Shown one piece after another: positions 50,066 through 60,033 of a stretch of 64,000 nt of DNA; positions within the stretch are counted from its first letter, which is position 1; the number at the start of each line of letters is the position of its first letter. The notes beneath the pieces are model-generated. The model searched no databases and was not told where the DNA came from. It worked only from the letters and a program-made list of their open reading frames with translations. The position numbers and the translations under genes were made by a program. The stretch is from Aeromonas jandaei (GTDB taxonomy: Bacteria > Pseudomonadota > Gammaproteobacteria > Enterobacterales > Aeromonadaceae). The DNA lies in NCBI RefSeq assembly GCF_037890695.1, contig NZ_CP149571.1, positions 3,502,001 to 3,566,000 of the forward strand, given 5' to 3'.

Positions 50066-51349
50066 TTAAAGTACTTCTGCCAGCAGGGTGTGAGCTATGG
50101 TACGCATCCCCAAGGTATTGGCCCCTGGTGCCCACAGGCTATCGCCGTTGTCACTGAAGCAGGCAGCCAGATCGATGTGAAGCCACCCCTCCCCCTCATT
50201 GCCGACGAAACGGGAGAGGAAGCCCGCAGCATTGGAGGCGCCACCCGGCCCGCCCCCCTTGACCGGACGACTGTTGGCCGTGTCGGCATAGTGAGAAGGA
50301 CACTGCTGGCGGTGCCAGGGTTCCAGCGGCAACGGCCAGGCCGGCTCCTGCTCAGCATCAGCGTACGCCATGGCCCGGCTCACCAGCCCCTTGTCGAGAC
50401 CGAACAGGGCGTTGTAACGTCCACCCAGCGCCATCACTGCCGCACCGGTCAGGGTTGCGGCATCGATGATCAGCGGTGCACCGGACTCGCTAGCCAGCTG
50501 CAGGCCATCAGCCAGCACCAGCCGCCCCTCAGCATCGGTGTTGACGATCTCGACCGTGGTGCCGTTTTTGTAGGTGAGGATATCCCCCAACTTGTAGGCG
50601 TGACCGGAGACCAGGTTCTCGGCGCAGCACAGGATAAGCTTCACCCGCTTGTCGAGCCCGCGCAGCATGGCCAGCGCCAATGCGCCGGTCACGATGGCGG
50701 CGCCGCCCATGTCACACTTCATGGTGAGCATCCCCTCGGAGCTCTTCATGGAGTAGCCACCTGAGTCAAAGGTGATCCCCTTGCCCACCAGAGCCGCAGC
50801 CACCGGCGCTTTGGGATCCCGCCCCGGATTGAAGTCGAGCTCCAGCAGCACTGGCTCGCGCGCGCTGCCACGCCCGACCTGATAGAGGCCGACCCAACCC
50901 GCCTGTTGCAGCGCTTCACCCTTGAGAATGCGGTGGCTCACCTTGTCCGGTGCCAGCTCGGTAATAAAGGACGCGGCTTCAACAGCCAGCTCCAGCGGCC
51001 CCAGCTGCTCCGGTGTGGCATTGGTCATCTCCCGCACCCAGCGGCCACAGAGCCAGCGTGCTTCCAGCTCCTCTCTGTCATCTTCCGAGGACATGGCCCA
51101 CTGCAGTTGCACCTCGGCTTTGGGGGTTTGCAAGCCCTGGGCAAAGGCCCACTGCTGCTCACGCTCCCAGTGGCCAGCCAGCGTCACTTTCTGGATCCCC
51201 TGCTGGCAGAGACGACGCGCCGCTTGCTGGATATCCAGCAAGGCATTGGTCGTTGTCAGATGGATCACCATGCCATCGGCGCGGTGCGAAAGCAGTGCCC
51301 CCTCCCCCCACTCGGCAGGGGCCAACTCCCGGCTCAACCAGACGTTCAT
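50066..51349 (-). CDS. Leucyl aminopeptidase B paralog (second copy)
   Basis: A 427-residue M17 aminopeptidase, a diverged tandem copy of pepB. The dinuclear-metal ligands are kept: 'GKGITFDSGGYSMKSS' (Lys, Asp, Lys), 'KCDMGGAA' (Asp) and 'NTDAEGRLVLADG' (Asp, Glu, Arg). A cysteine replaces the usual serine before 'DMGGAA', and the N-terminal domain differs considerably. ATG 51349 has GGAGG 7 bases upstream and overlaps the pepB stop by ATGA, so it is translationally coupled. It is probably a cytoplasmic peptidase, perhaps with another N-terminal residue preference. Confidence 0.9.
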   Translation of the reverse strand: MNVWLSRELAPAEWGEGALLSHRADGMVIHLTTTNALLDIQQAARRLCQQGIQKVTLAGHWEREQQWAFAQGLQTPKAEVQLQWAMSSEDDREELEARWLCGRWVREMTNATPEQLGPLELAVEAASFITELAPDKVSHRILKGEALQQAGWVGLYQVGRGSAREPVLLELDFNPGRDPKAPVAAALVGKGITFDSGGYSMKSSEGMLTMKCDMGGAAIVTGALALAMLRGLDKRVKLILCCAENLVSGHAYKLGDILTYKNGTTVEIVNTDAEGRLVLADGLQLASESGAPLIIDAATLTGAAVMALGGRYNALFGLDKGLVSRAMAYADAEQEPAWPLPLEPWHRQQCPSHYADTANSRPVKGGGPGGASNAAGFLSRFVGNEGEGWLHIDLAACFSDNGDSLWAPGANTLGMRTIAHTLLAEVL

Positions 51350-52650
51350 GCGCTCACCTCCTGCAACCAACGGGCGATAGTGCGCAGGCCATGGCCCTTG
51401 GCACCGGTCGCCCACAGATCGTTGCCCGCTTTCTGGTAAGAAGCGGCCAGATCCAGGTGTACCCAGCCCTTGCCCTCATCGCGCACAAAGCGGGAGAGGA
51501 AAGCCGCTGCCGTAGTGGCACCAGCTGTCCCTTCAGCCGAAGCGACGTTGCCCAGATCGGCAAAGGCCGAGGTGAGCTGGCCGGCATGCCAGGGCTCCAG
51601 CGGCAGCGCCCAGGCCTGCTCGTTTTCCGCTTTGGCGGCGGCCAACGTGCGAGCCTGCTCGGCTTCATCGAGGGCGAACACCGCATTGTAGTCGCGGCCC
51701 AGCGCCATCTTGGCAGCACCGGTCAGGGTGGCGGCATCGAGGATATAGACCGCGCCACTGTCGGAGGCTGCCATCAAACCATCGGCCAGCACCAGACGCC
51801 CTTCGGCATCGGTGTTCTGGATCTCGACCGAAATGCCGTTTTTGTAAGTGATGATGTCGCCCAGCTTGAATGCGTGGCCCGAGACCAGGTTCTCGGCGCA
51901 GCAGAGGATCAACTTCACCCGCTGATTCAGACCGCGGCTGATGGCCAGCGCCAGCGCACCGGTCACCATGGCGGCACCGCCCATATCGGACTTCATCGGC
52001 AGCATGTTGTCAGAGGACTTCATGGAGTAGCCACCGGAGTCAAAAGTGATCCCCTTGCCCACCAGCGCCGCCACGACCGGGGCGTTGCGATCACCGGTCG
52101 GGTTGTAGTCAAGCTCCAGCAGCACCGGCTCGCGCTCGCTGCCACGGCCCACCGACCAGATCCCGATATGGCCAGACTCCCGCAGCGCTTCACCGGCCGT
52201 GATGCGGGCTGTCACCTTGTCACCAGCCAGACCGCGGATCAGCAGCAGCGCCGACTCCGCCAGACTCATGGGGTAGATCTCCTCCGGGGTGCCATTGGTG
52301 ATCTCGCGCACCCAGCGGGTCGCCTTGAGCAAGCCATCCAGCTCGCGGGCATCCGCGTCGCTCTGCTGGCCGAAATCCAGTTCACGGGCTCCCTTGGCGG
52401 CGTAGAAACCCTGAGCAAACGCGTAGCGACGTTCCAGATCCCAATCTTCACCGGCCAGCGCAACCCGCTTGATCCCGCTCGACTCGAGACGACGGGCAGC
52501 ACGCTGCACCGCGCGCAGCACCTCTTTCTCAACAGAGAGAGCGCCGAGGTGAATAGTGGCTTCATCGCCATTGAAACTGAGCAGGGCACCCTCGCCCCAG
52601 TGAGCGGCCGCAGCCTGGGTGGACAACCCTACCTTCATCATGTCAGCCAT
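51346..52650 (-). CDS. pepB: Leucyl aminopeptidase B (peptidase B)
   Basis: 434 residues; an M17 manganese-dependent aminopeptidase removing N-terminal residues from peptides. Its N-terminus ('MADMMKVGLSTQAAAAHWGE') and core are closer to E. coli PepB than the second copy. Metal ligands sit in 'GKGITFDSGGYSMKSS', 'KSDMGGAA' and 'NTDAEGRL'. AGGAAG lies upstream of ATG. It follows the isc operon as in E. coli, but a terminator separates them and iscX is missing in between. Confidence 0.95.
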   Translation of the reverse strand: MADMMKVGLSTQAAAAHWGEGALLSFNGDEATIHLGALSVEKEVLRAVQRAARRLESSGIKRVALAGEDWDLERRYAFAQGFYAAKGARELDFGQQSDADARELDGLLKATRWVREITNGTPEEIYPMSLAESALLLIRGLAGDKVTARITAGEALRESGHIGIWSVGRGSEREPVLLELDYNPTGDRNAPVVAALVGKGITFDSGGYSMKSSDNMLPMKSDMGGAAMVTGALALAISRGLNQRVKLILCCAENLVSGHAFKLGDIITYKNGISVEIQNTDAEGRLVLADGLMAASDSGAVYILDAATLTGAAKMALGRDYNAVFALDEAEQARTLAAAKAENEQAWALPLEPWHAGQLTSAFADLGNVASAEGTAGATTAAAFLSRFVRDEGKGWVHLDLAASYQKAGNDLWATGAKGHGLRTIARWLQEVSA

Positions 52651-52711
52651 CTTCTCTTGCTTCCTTTTTTACTGGCACTGTTTTAATGCGCAAACAGGTA
52701 AGAACGAATAC

Positions 52712-52745
52712 AAAAAAGGCCGTGCCCCAAAGGGGTCACGGCCTT
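52712..52745 (-). terminator. Terminator of the isc operon
   Basis: A GC-rich stem (aaggccgtg...cacggcctt, with one bulged T) and an AAA loop; on the minus strand six T residues follow. It lies about 55 bases after the fdx stop and uncouples pepB from isc transcription. Confidence 0.9.
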
Positions 52746-52800
52746 CACCATATCACTGAAGCACCGATGGATGCTGCACGTGCAATTCACTTGTGTGTAA

Positions 52801-53139
52801 TTAATGGCGTTCAGAGGCGAGGTTCAGGGTGTACTTGGGCAGCTCCACCACCAGATCCTCATCAGCCAGTTTGGCCTGGCAGCTGAGGCGCGATTCCGGC
52901 TCCAGCCCCCACGCCTTGTCCAGCATGTCGTCTTCCAGCTCGTCGCTCGGCTCGAGGGAGTCAAAGCCTTCACGCACCACACAGTGGCAGGTGGTGCAGG
53001 CACAGGACTTCTCGCAGGCATGCTCAATCTCGATGCCGTTGCGCAGCGCCACATCCAGAATGGTCTCGCCGCTCTCCCCTTCGAGGGCAGCGCCATCCGG
53101 ACAGAGCACGGGATGAGGAAGAATGATCAGTTTTGGCAT
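52801..53139 (-). CDS. fdx: Isc-type [2Fe-2S] ferredoxin
   Basis: 112 residues, adrenodoxin-like. Cluster ligands C42, C48, C51 and C87 ('[14 protein letters not shown]' and 'RLSCQA') are at the same positions as in E. coli Fdx. It supplies electrons for cluster assembly on IscU. The start is 1 base after the hscA stop. It is the last isc gene before the terminator. Confidence 0.97.
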   Translation of the reverse strand: MPKLIILPHPVLCPDGAALEGESGETILDVALRNGIEIEHACEKSCACTTCHCVVREGFDSLEPSDELEDDMLDKAWGLEPESRLSCQAKLADEDLVVELPKYTLNLASERH

Positions 53140-53140
53140 A

Positions 53141-54988
53141 TTACACCTTGTTGACGTTTTGTCCGGTCAGCACCTTGCGAATGGAAGCATCCATCCGGCG
53201 GGCTGCAAACTCGCCACTGGCAGCATCCGCCGCCTCGATGGCCTCTTTGATTTGGTTGGTACTCCCCGACTGACGCATGGCCAGCAGATGGGCAATGGCG
53301 CCGTCGATTTCGGCGCGCTCTGTCGCACTGAGCAGTGCATCGCCATCGGCAGCCAGCGCGGCATTCAGGCTCTCGACCACCCGGTCGGCCTCGACCTGCT
53401 GCTCTGCCAGCATGCGGGCATCCATATCCTGCTGGGCATTCTCGATGGAGGCGCTCAGCATGTTGAGGATATCTTCCTCTGCCAGCCCGTAAGAGGGCTT
53501 GACCTGGATCTCGGCCTGCACGCCGGAGGATTTCTCCATGGCGCTGACCGAGAGCAGACCATCCGCATCCACCTGGAAAGTGACGCGAATATGGGCGGCA
53601 CCGGCGGCCATCGGCGGAATGCCGGTCAGAGTAAAACGGGCCAGGGAGCGGCAATCCGCCACCAACTCACGCTCGCCCTGCACCACGTGGATGGCCATCG
53701 CAGTCTGACCATCCTTGAAGGTGGTGAACTCCTGAGCGCGGGCCACCGGTATGGTGGTATTGCGCGGGATCACCTTCTCGGCGAGTCCCCCCATGGTCTC
53801 AAGACCCAGGGAGAGCGGGATGACGTCCAGCAGCAGCATCTCGGCATCTGGCTTGTTGCCCACCAGAATATCGGCTTGAACAGCGGCGCCAATGGCCACA
53901 ACCTTGTCGGGATCGATACTGGTGAGCGGTGTGCGACCAAAGAACTCGCCTACCATCTCGCGCACCAGCGGCACCCGGGTGGAGCCCCCTACCATCACCA
54001 CCTCCAGCACTTCCACCTGCTCGAGACCCGCATCGCGCAGGGCGCGGCGGCAAGCCAGCAGAGTGCGTTTCACCAGCGGCGCGATGAGTTCATCAAACTG
54101 GCTGCGGCTCACAGAGCCCTGCCAGCCGGCAAAGGTGCAGGGAACGCTGTCGGCATCAGTCAGACCGTGTTTGACGGCGGCAGCCACATCCAGCAACTCA
54201 CGCTGCAGACGGGCATCCAGCTCGCCGGTCAAACCGGCTTGATCTTTAATCCAGTCAGCCAGCAGGTGATCAAAATCATCGCCACCGAGGGCGGAATCAC
54301 CGCCGGTCGCCATCACTTCGAATACACCGCGGTGCAGACGTAAAATAGAGATATCGAAGGTGCCGCCACCCAGGTCATAAACCGCGATAACCCCTTCCTG
54401 ACCGGAGTCGAGGCCATAGGCGATGGCTGCGGCGGTCGGCTCGTTGAGCAGACGCAGCACGTGCAGACCGGCCAGACGGGCCGCATCCTTGGTGCCCTGA
54501 CGCTGGGCATCATCAAAATAGGCGGGCACTGTGATAACCACACCATCGAGATCGCCACCCAGGGTCTGGGCGCCGCGCTCGGCCAGTTTTTTGAGAATTT
54601 CGGCCGACACTTGGACCGGGTTGACCAGCCCCTGACGGGTCTGCAACTGCGGCATACCGTTGTCGGCTGCCACGAATTGGTAAGGCTGCTGGCGGGTATC
54701 GATATCGGCCAGCGCCTTGCCCATCATCCGTTTGACCGAGACGATGGTATTGTGCGGGTCGAGCGCCGCTTCACGCTTGGCATCGAAGCCCACCCGGATT
54801 GCATCCGCCTGATAGTGAACGACTGAGGGGAGCAGGTCGCGCCCCTGTTCATCACTGAGAGTGGCGGCCTGACCGCTGCGTACTGCAGCGACGAGAGAAT
54901 TGGTGGTACCGAGATCGATGCCGACGGCACGCTTGTGCTGATGGGGTACAGCGCTCTGGCCGGGTTCGGCGATTTGCAGTAATGCCAT
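53141..54988 (-). CDS. hscA: Fe-S cluster-assembly Hsp70 chaperone HscA
   Basis: 615 residues (E. coli 616). The ATPase domain starts '[20 protein letters not shown]' and has '[15 protein letters not shown]' and '[16 protein letters not shown]'; the substrate domain, which binds the LPPVK loop of IscU, is C-terminal. It releases clusters from IscU together with HscB. ATG 54988 gives the E. coli-like N-terminus; the frame is open 46 codons further back into hscB and should not be used. Confidence 0.97.
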   Translation of the reverse strand: MALLQIAEPGQSAVPHQHKRAVGIDLGTTNSLVAAVRSGQAATLSDEQGRDLLPSVVHYQADAIRVGFDAKREAALDPHNTIVSVKRMMGKALADIDTRQQPYQFVAADNGMPQLQTRQGLVNPVQVSAEILKKLAERGAQTLGGDLDGVVITVPAYFDDAQRQGTKDAARLAGLHVLRLLNEPTAAAIAYGLDSGQEGVIAVYDLGGGTFDISILRLHRGVFEVMATGGDSALGGDDFDHLLADWIKDQAGLTGELDARLQRELLDVAAAVKHGLTDADSVPCTFAGWQGSVSRSQFDELIAPLVKRTLLACRRALRDAGLEQVEVLEVVMVGGSTRVPLVREMVGEFFGRTPLTSIDPDKVVAIGAAVQADILVGNKPDAEMLLLDVIPLSLGLETMGGLAEKVIPRNTTIPVARAQEFTTFKDGQTAMAIHVVQGERELVADCRSLARFTLTGIPPMAAGAAHIRVTFQVDADGLLSVSAMEKSSGVQAEIQVKPSYGLAEEDILNMLSASIENAQQDMDARMLAEQQVEADRVVESLNAALAADGDALLSATERAEIDGAIAHLLAMRQSGSTNQIKEAIEAADAASGEFAARRMDASIRKVLTGQNVNKV

Positions 54989-55016
54989 GGGTAATGAGAC
55001 TTCCAGCGTTAAAGGA

Positions 55017-55535
55017 TCAAGACTCGAGGAGCGAGTCTTCGAATCGTTCCAGCTCTTCGAGGAGCTTGTCGACAAACTTGAGTTTGCGAACGCAGTCGGC
55101 GGCGACAGGATCGTTGCCAGTGGCAAGCGAGTCGGTCAGCTGCTGCATCAACAGCTGGTGATCATGCCTGATCTCGCTGCGAAAATCCTTGATGGCGCGC
55201 TCAGGGTCAGCGTCACCTTTCAGATCGGCCAGACGCTCGCGCCATTCAAGCTGCTGCATCAGAAAAGCCGTGTCTTGCAGGGTTTGCTGTTCGCCACGAA
55301 TATCGGTGCCACGCAGAGAGAGCAGATATTCGGCACGGCGCAGCGGCGCCTTGAGGGTGGTGAATGCGTCGTTGATCTGGGCGGCACGCTGTACCGCTGC
55401 CAGCTGCTCCCGCTCGGGAGCAGTGGCGAAACGATCGGGATGAAACTGGGTCTGCAGCTGACGGTAGGTATCGGCCAGCTGCCGGGTATCGAGCTCGAAG
55501 CCTTCAACCAGCCCAAACAGCTCGAAATGGTTCAT
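55017..55535 (-). CDS. hscB: J-domain co-chaperone HscB
   Basis: 172 residues. The N-terminal J domain has its HPD at residues 32-34 ('QFHPDRFAT'); the C-terminal three-helix domain binds IscU. It delivers IscU to HscA and stimulates its ATPase. It lies 9 bases after iscA and 28 bases before hscA. Confidence 0.97.
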   Translation of the reverse strand: MNHFELFGLVEGFELDTRQLADTYRQLQTQFHPDRFATAPEREQLAAVQRAAQINDAFTTLKAPLRRAEYLLSLRGTDIRGEQQTLQDTAFLMQQLEWRERLADLKGDADPERAIKDFRSEIRHDHQLLMQQLTDSLATGNDPVAADCVRKLKFVDKLLEELERFEDSLLES

Positions 55536-55544
55536 GCAATCCTC

Positions 55545-55868
55545 TTAGACACTGAAGCTTTCGCCACAACCACACTCGCCTTTGGCGTTGGGGTTGTTGA
55601 ATTTGAAGCCCTCGTTGAGCCCCTCTTTGACGAAATCCAGCTCGGTGCCATCCAGATGGATGAGGCTCTTGGCATCGACAATAATCTTGACGCCCTGCTG
55701 CTCGAATACCTGATCTTCTCCGGTCAGCTCATCGACAAACTCGAGCACATAGGCAAGGCCCGAGCAGCCGGTGGTCTTGACGCCGAGGCGCAGGCCAATG
55801 CCCTTGCCCCGGTTGGTCAGAAAAGAGGAAACCCGTGCCGCGGCGGCATCTGTCATGGTAATAGCCAT
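55545..55868 (-). CDS. iscA: A-type Fe-S carrier IscA
   Basis: 107 residues with the three A-type cysteines C35 ('TTGCSGLAY'), C99 and C101 ('GECGCGESF'). It carries Fe-S clusters to client proteins, or iron to the assembly site. It sits between iscU and hscB, 15 bases after iscU. Confidence 0.97.
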   Translation of the reverse strand: MAITMTDAAAARVSSFLTNRGKGIGLRLGVKTTGCSGLAYVLEFVDELTGEDQVFEQQGVKIIVDAKSLIHLDGTELDFVKEGLNEGFKFNNPNAKGECGCGESFSV

Positions 55869-55883
55869 ACTGCTCTCCGGCGC

Positions 55884-56267
55884 TTAGAGACCTTTCTTCT
55901 GCTTGTAATCGGCGATGGCGGCCTTGATGGCATCCTCGGCCAGAATGGAGCAGTGGATCTTCACCGGCGGCAGAGCCAGCTCTTCGGCGATGTCGGTGTT
56001 CTTGATGCCGGCCGCTTCGTCCAGCGTCTTGCCCTTGACCCATTCGGTCACCAGGGAGCTGGAGGCGATGGCAGAGCCGCAACCATAGGTTTTGAACTTG
56101 GCATCTTCGATGATGCCCTCTTCACTGATCTTCAGCTGCAGCTTCATCACGTCGCCACAGGCAGGTGCGCCCACCATGCCGGTTGCAACGCTGGGGTCAT
56201 TCTTGTCAAAACCACCGACGTTGCGCGGATTTTCGTAGTGGTCGATTACTTTTTCACTGTAAGCCAT
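55884..56267 (-). CDS. iscU: Fe-S scaffold protein IscU
   Basis: 127 residues; the scaffold on which clusters form. Ligands C37, D39, C63 and C106 are intact, and 'LPPVK' (99-103) is the HscA-binding loop. It starts 37 bases after iscS. Length is the same as in related species (128 in E. coli). Confidence 0.98.
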   Translation of the reverse strand: MAYSEKVIDHYENPRNVGGFDKNDPSVATGMVGAPACGDVMKLQLKISEEGIIEDAKFKTYGCGSAIASSSLVTEWVKGKTLDEAAGIKNTDIAEELALPPVKIHCSILAEDAIKAAIADYKQKKGL

Positions 56268-56304
56268 ATCTAACTCCTGCTAATTCTGTTGCTCACTGAA
56301 GTAA

Positions 56305-57519
56305 TCAGTGATGAGCCCATTCGACCGTGTTCAGATCAACGCCATCCTTGTACATCTCCCACAGCGGAGACATCTCGCGCAGACGGCCGATGGAGTCACG
56401 AATGAGCTTGACCGCGTAGTCAATCTCTTCTTCGGTGGTGAAGCGACCGATGCTGAAACGGATGGAGCTGTGAGCCAGCTCGTCGTTCAGACCCAGCGCA
56501 CGCAGCACGTAGGAGGGCTCCAGACTGGCAGAGGTACAGGCAGAACCGGAAGAGACCGCCAGATCCTTGAGCGCCATGATGAGTGATTCCCCTTCCACAT
56601 AGGCAAAGCTGACGTTGAGGTTGCCGGAGACACGCTGCTCCAGATCACCGTTGAGGTAGACGGCTTCGATATCTTTCAGGCCATCCCACAGACGCTGACG
56701 CAGGGTCATCACGCGCTCGTGCTCGCTTGCCATCTCTTCCTTGGCGATACGGAAGGCTTCACCCATGCCAACGATCTGGTGAGTCGGCAGGGTGCCGGAA
56801 CGCATGCCGCGCTCGTGACCGCCGCCGTGCATCTGGGCTTCGATACGTACGCGCGGCTTGCGGCGAACGTAGAGCGCACCGATCCCTTTCGGACCGTAAA
56901 TCTTGTGGGCAGAGAGAGAGAGCAGGTCAATCTTCATCGCTTCAACGTCGATTTCTACCTTGCCCACGCTCTGGGCGGCATCGACGTGCAGCAGGATCTT
57001 GCGGGAGCGGCACAGTTCGCCCAGCCCTTTGATGTCCTGGATCACGCCGATCTCGTTGTTCACGTGCATCATGCTGACCAGAATGGTGTCGTCACGCATG
57101 GCGTTCTCGATCATCTCGAGGGTGAAGAGACCGTTGGGCATCGGCTCGAGATAGGTCACCTCGAAGCCTTCACGCTCCAGCTGACGACAGGTGTCGAGCA
57201 CCGCTTTGTGTTCGGTCTTGGAGGTGATGATGTGCTTGCCTTTGCTGGCATAGAAGTGGGCAACACCCTTGATTGCCAGGTTGTCAGACTCGGTCGCACC
57301 GGAGGTGAAGACGATCTCGCGCGGGTCAGCACCAATAAGCTCTGCCACTTGATTACGGGCCAGATCTACCGCCTCTTCGGCTTGCCAGCCGAAACGGTGA
57401 GAACGGGAAGCCGGATTGCCAAACAGGCCATCCATGGTGAGACACTGCATCATTTTTTCTGCGACACGCGGGTTCACCGGACAGGTTGCCGAATAATCAA
57501 GGTAAATAGGCAGTTTCAT
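56305..57519 (-). CDS. iscS: Cysteine desulfurase IscS
   Basis: 404 residues, exactly as E. coli. PLP lysine K206 ('[10 protein letters not shown]') and the persulfide cysteine C328 ('[13 protein letters not shown]') are in place, with H104 in '[10 protein letters not shown]'. It supplies sulfur for Fe-S clusters, tRNA thiolation and other pathways. ATG 57519 has GGAG 7 bases upstream; the longer frame is not supported. It lies 53 bases after iscR. Confidence 0.98.
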   Translation of the reverse strand: MKLPIYLDYSATCPVNPRVAEKMMQCLTMDGLFGNPASRSHRFGWQAEEAVDLARNQVAELIGADPREIVFTSGATESDNLAIKGVAHFYASKGKHIITSKTEHKAVLDTCRQLEREGFEVTYLEPMPNGLFTLEMIENAMRDDTILVSMMHVNNEIGVIQDIKGLGELCRSRKILLHVDAAQSVGKVEIDVEAMKIDLLSLSAHKIYGPKGIGALYVRRKPRVRIEAQMHGGGHERGMRSGTLPTHQIVGMGEAFRIAKEEMASEHERVMTLRQRLWDGLKDIEAVYLNGDLEQRVSGNLNVSFAYVEGESLIMALKDLAVSSGSACTSASLEPSYVLRALGLNDELAHSSIRFSIGRFTTEEEIDYAVKLIRDSIGRLREMSPLWEMYKDGVDLNTVEWAHH

Positions 57520-57572
57520 GTTTTTCTCCGTCACAGTTCGGGTCATACAGAATCCCGCTGTGGAAAGCACGT

Positions 57573-58076
57573 TTATAGTTGGACTTTCAAGCTCACATCG
57601 CCGTGTTCTGCCCGTTCAATAAGGGACAACACGCTTTTCATCTGTTCATCTTGCTTGCCGGCAATCCGGCGTACATCGGCCTGGCGAACCAACTCGGCCA
57701 ATGTGATCTCGCCGAGGAAACTGGAGATCCGCTCGCTCAGATCACGCCACAGGGAGTGGGTCAGGCACTGGGTACCGCCATGACAACCCCCTTTGCCGAG
57801 GCACTTGGTGGCATCCACCGACTCGTCAACCGCAGTGATCACCTGGCCGACCGAAATCTCGTCAGGGGCCAACCCGAGGCGATAACCGCCACCGGGACCG
57901 CGCACGCTGCTCACCAGGCCATGTTTGCGCAGGCGAGCAAACAGCTGCTCGAGATAGGACAAGGAGATGCCCTGGCGCTCGGAAATATCGGCGAGGGGAA
58001 CAGGCCCCTGCTCTGCATGCAGCGCCACGTCGAGCATGGCGGTTACAGCGTAACGTCCTTTTGAAGTCAGTCTCAT
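57573..58076 (-). CDS. iscR: Fe-S sensing regulator IscR
   Basis: 167 residues, Rrf2 family. The N-terminus ('[19 protein letters not shown]') and recognition helix '[17 protein letters not shown]' match E. coli IscR, and the cluster ligands C92, C98, C104 and H107 are intact. In its [2Fe-2S] form it represses its own operon; as apoprotein it controls other sites. ATG 58076 is preferred over the longer frame by homology. Two type-1 operator sites lie upstream. Confidence 0.97.
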   Translation of the reverse strand: MRLTSKGRYAVTAMLDVALHAEQGPVPLADISERQGISLSYLEQLFARLRKHGLVSSVRGPGGGYRLGLAPDEISVGQVITAVDESVDATKCLGKGGCHGGTQCLTHSLWRDLSERISSFLGEITLAELVRQADVRRIAGKQDEQMKSVLSLIERAEHGDVSLKVQL

Positions 58077-58120
58077 GTGCCTTACCGTCTTGCGAACCAA
58101 TTCAATGGGCACATGGTCAC

Positions 58121-58145
58121 ATACCCGACCAAATCAGTCAAGTAT
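58121..58145 (-). promoter_or_regulatory. IscR type-1 binding site 1
   Basis: The left half ATACCCGACC and right half AGTCAAGTAT surround AAATC. Compared with the E. coli type-1 consensus (ATASYYGACT-RWWWY-AGTCRRSTAT), 24 of 25 positions agree. It lies 45 bases upstream of iscR. Negative feedback by [2Fe-2S]-IscR is inferred. Confidence 0.85.
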
Positions 58146-58170
58146 ATGGTTGAGTAATCCAGTCAGGTTT
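58146..58170 (-). promoter_or_regulatory. IscR type-1 binding site 2
   Basis: Directly abutting site 1, with about 21 of 25 positions matching the same consensus (ATGGTTGAGT, AATCC, AGTCAGGTTT). It touches the trmJ stop codon. Two sites in tandem are also present before E. coli iscR. Confidence 0.7.
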
Positions 58171-58894
58171 AGCCCTGCGGTCTCGTCTTTTGCACCGAGG
58201 TAAGAATGCCCCGCAGAATATTGAGCTCAACCGACTCCGGACGAGCCCGGTTGAACAGGCGGCGCAACTTGTTCATCACCTGCCCCGGATGGTCGTCGGT
58301 AATGAAACCGGTCTTGAGCAGCGTCTGCTCCAGATGCCGGTAAAACCCCTCCAGCTGTTCGGCACTGGGGTAATCCTGAGCCATATCTTCAGCAACCTCT
58401 TCCTGACCCTGCAACCAGTGCATCCGCACTTCGTAACAGAGGGTCTGTACCGCCATGGCCAGGTTGAGGGAGCTGTATTCGGGGTTGGCCGGAATGGCCA
58501 CATGGTAGTGGCACTTCTGCAGCTCGTCGTTGGTCAGGCCGGTTCGCTCGCGACCAAAAACCAGCGCAACAGGATGCTTCATCCCTTCGGCTACGGCCAT
58601 CTTGCCCGCTTCGCGGGGATCGAGCATGGGCCAGCTCAGAGTGCGCGAGCGTGCGCTGGTGCCAATCACCAGACCACAGTCAGCGATGGCTTCATCGAGG
58701 GTCGGGACGATACGGGCATTGGCCAGAATGTCGCTGGCACCTGCTGCAAGGGCGTTGGCGTTGCCATCCGGTAAAGCTTGCGGATCAACCAGTACCATTT
58801 GGGTGAGCCCCATGGTCTTCATGGCGCGCGCCGCAGAACCCATGTTGCCGGTATGAGAGGTATTTACCAAAACGATACGAATCTGATCCAACAT
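58169..58894 (-). CDS. trmJ: tRNA (cytidine/uridine-2'-O-)-methyltransferase TrmJ
   Basis: 241 residues, SPOUT family, methylating ribose at position 32 of tRNAs. The N-terminal '[20 protein letters not shown]' and the knot motifs '[20 protein letters not shown]' and '[19 protein letters not shown]' are typical. It lies upstream of iscR on the same strand, as in E. coli, with no terminator between, so some read-through into isc is possible. suhB, usually divergent here in E. coli, is not present. Confidence 0.95.
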   Translation of the reverse strand: MLDQIRIVLVNTSHTGNMGSAARAMKTMGLTQMVLVDPQALPDGNANALAAGASDILANARIVPTLDEAIADCGLVIGTSARSRTLSWPMLDPREAGKMAVAEGMKHPVALVFGRERTGLTNDELQKCHYHVAIPANPEYSSLNLAMAVQTLCYEVRMHWLQGQEEVAEDMAQDYPSAEQLEGFYRHLEQTLLKTGFITDDHPGQVMNKLRRLFNRARPESVELNILRGILTSVQKTRPQG

Positions 58895-59080
58895 GCCCTA
58901 TCAATCTTCAGTCAAAAATGGCGCGCAATTATAACATAAGAGAGCGCTATTTTGGCACCGTTAAAGGAATCCCATTTCAGAACAAAAGCGGGCGTCGGTA
59001 TAACAAACCGGCATGAGGCAAAGAGGAGGAAAAACTAGACTTAATGGATATGTAGAATTGTTCACGGGAGAGATCCGGCT

Positions 59081-59497
59081 ATGCTTCCTCCGCTTATCTA
59101 TGAGAAATTGCCCAGCCTCTATCTGCTGGCGGCCACTGCCATTATCACCCTCGGTAACCAGCCCCTGCTCTGGTTTGCAGGTGCTCTCTTATATATCGCA
59201 GGAGCGGTTACCTGGATGATGCGCTCCAGCTACCGGCGCACCGACCTCATCATCTTTCCAGCCAAACGCTGGCTGCAACCGGAATGGCTTTATGAAGCCC
59301 AGCCCTTTGTCTGGCTCGCGCTGGGAATGGCCATTGCACAGTTGCCAGCGCCACAAGCCCTGCTGGCGCTGGTGCCTTGCCTGTGGGCCTGTCACTGCCT
59401 TTGGGCACGGCATCGTTACCGTCGCCATGCCCACGGCGTGACGATTCACTTACGACGGGATCCCGCCCGCCGCCGTCTGAACCGGAGTCTGCGCTGA
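59081..59497 (+). CDS. Small membrane protein of unknown function
   Basis: 138 residues with about three hydrophobic segments ('LYLLAATAIITLGNQPLLWF', 'GALLYIAGAVTWMM' and 'ALLALVPCLWACHCLW') and an arginine-rich C-terminus. GGAGAG lies upstream of ATG. I do not recognise it. It is divergent from trmJ, where other species have suhB. Its last 48 bases overlap the end of ubiT on the other strand. Confidence 0.7.
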   Translation: MLPPLIYEKLPSLYLLAATAIITLGNQPLLWFAGALLYIAGAVTWMMRSSYRRTDLIIFPAKRWLQPEWLYEAQPFVWLALGMAIAQLPAPQALLALVPCLWACHCLWARHRYRRHAHGVTIHLRRDPARRRLNRSLR

Positions 59498-59983
59498 TTC
59501 AGTTCGAGCCTGCTCGATAAAGGTGGCCAGATCCATCAGGGGGTACTTCATCAGCACCGGCAGCCCATCGATGTCCAGGCTGTCCATCAGGTTTTTCACT
59601 TCCAGCCCCAGCTCGGTATCCCCTTCAATCTTCAGCTTGCGCTGGAAGAAGAGCGCGTCAGGATCCTCCTTGCGACCGGCAATCAGGATGAGATCGTTGG
59701 CAGTGCCGCTAAAACAGACATCGGCCTGCTCGCAGCTTTTTGCCACGACCAGTTGACCGCTCTGCTCGCTGATATACCAGCAGAGCTCCAGGTCGGTGAC
59801 CTCTACTTTCAGCCACTTGTCTGCCAGGAACTCGAAATCGCCATCCGCGATGGCCTCCTTGAATACCCGTGCCAGCAAACTCTCCATCAACTGCTTTTGC
59901 AGATTGAAGGGAACCAGCTTGAGCGGATGACGCAAGAGACGGGGCGCCTGCTCGACCAGGCGACGTTGCAGTTGTTGAAACAC
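59450..59983 (-). CDS. ubiT: Ubiquinone accessory protein UbiT (YhbT), SCP2 lipid-binding
   Basis: 177 residues with an SCP2 lipid-binding domain ('DPDALFFQRKLKIEGDTELG'). UbiT assists the O2-independent ubiquinone pathway, probably by holding hydrophobic intermediates. I choose the GTG at 59983: AAGGAG lies 6 bases before it and the resulting N-terminus aligns with E. coli YhbT. An in-frame ATG at 60007 would put that ribosome-binding site inside the gene. It is divergent from ubiUV. The 3' end overlaps the neighbouring membrane gene by 48 bases, antisense. Confidence 0.9.
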   Translation of the reverse strand: MFQQLQRRLVEQAPRLLRHPLKLVPFNLQKQLMESLLARVFKEAIADGDFEFLADKWLKVEVTDLELCWYISEQSGQLVVAKSCEQADVCFSGTANDLILIAGRKEDPDALFFQRKLKIEGDTELGLEVKNLMDSLDIDGLPVLMKYPLMDLATFIEQARTESAQTPVQTAAGGIPS

Positions 59984-60033
59984 GATGGACTCCTTTGTTT
60001 TGCGCATTCAAGCACAGGGATGCCGGCAAGATC

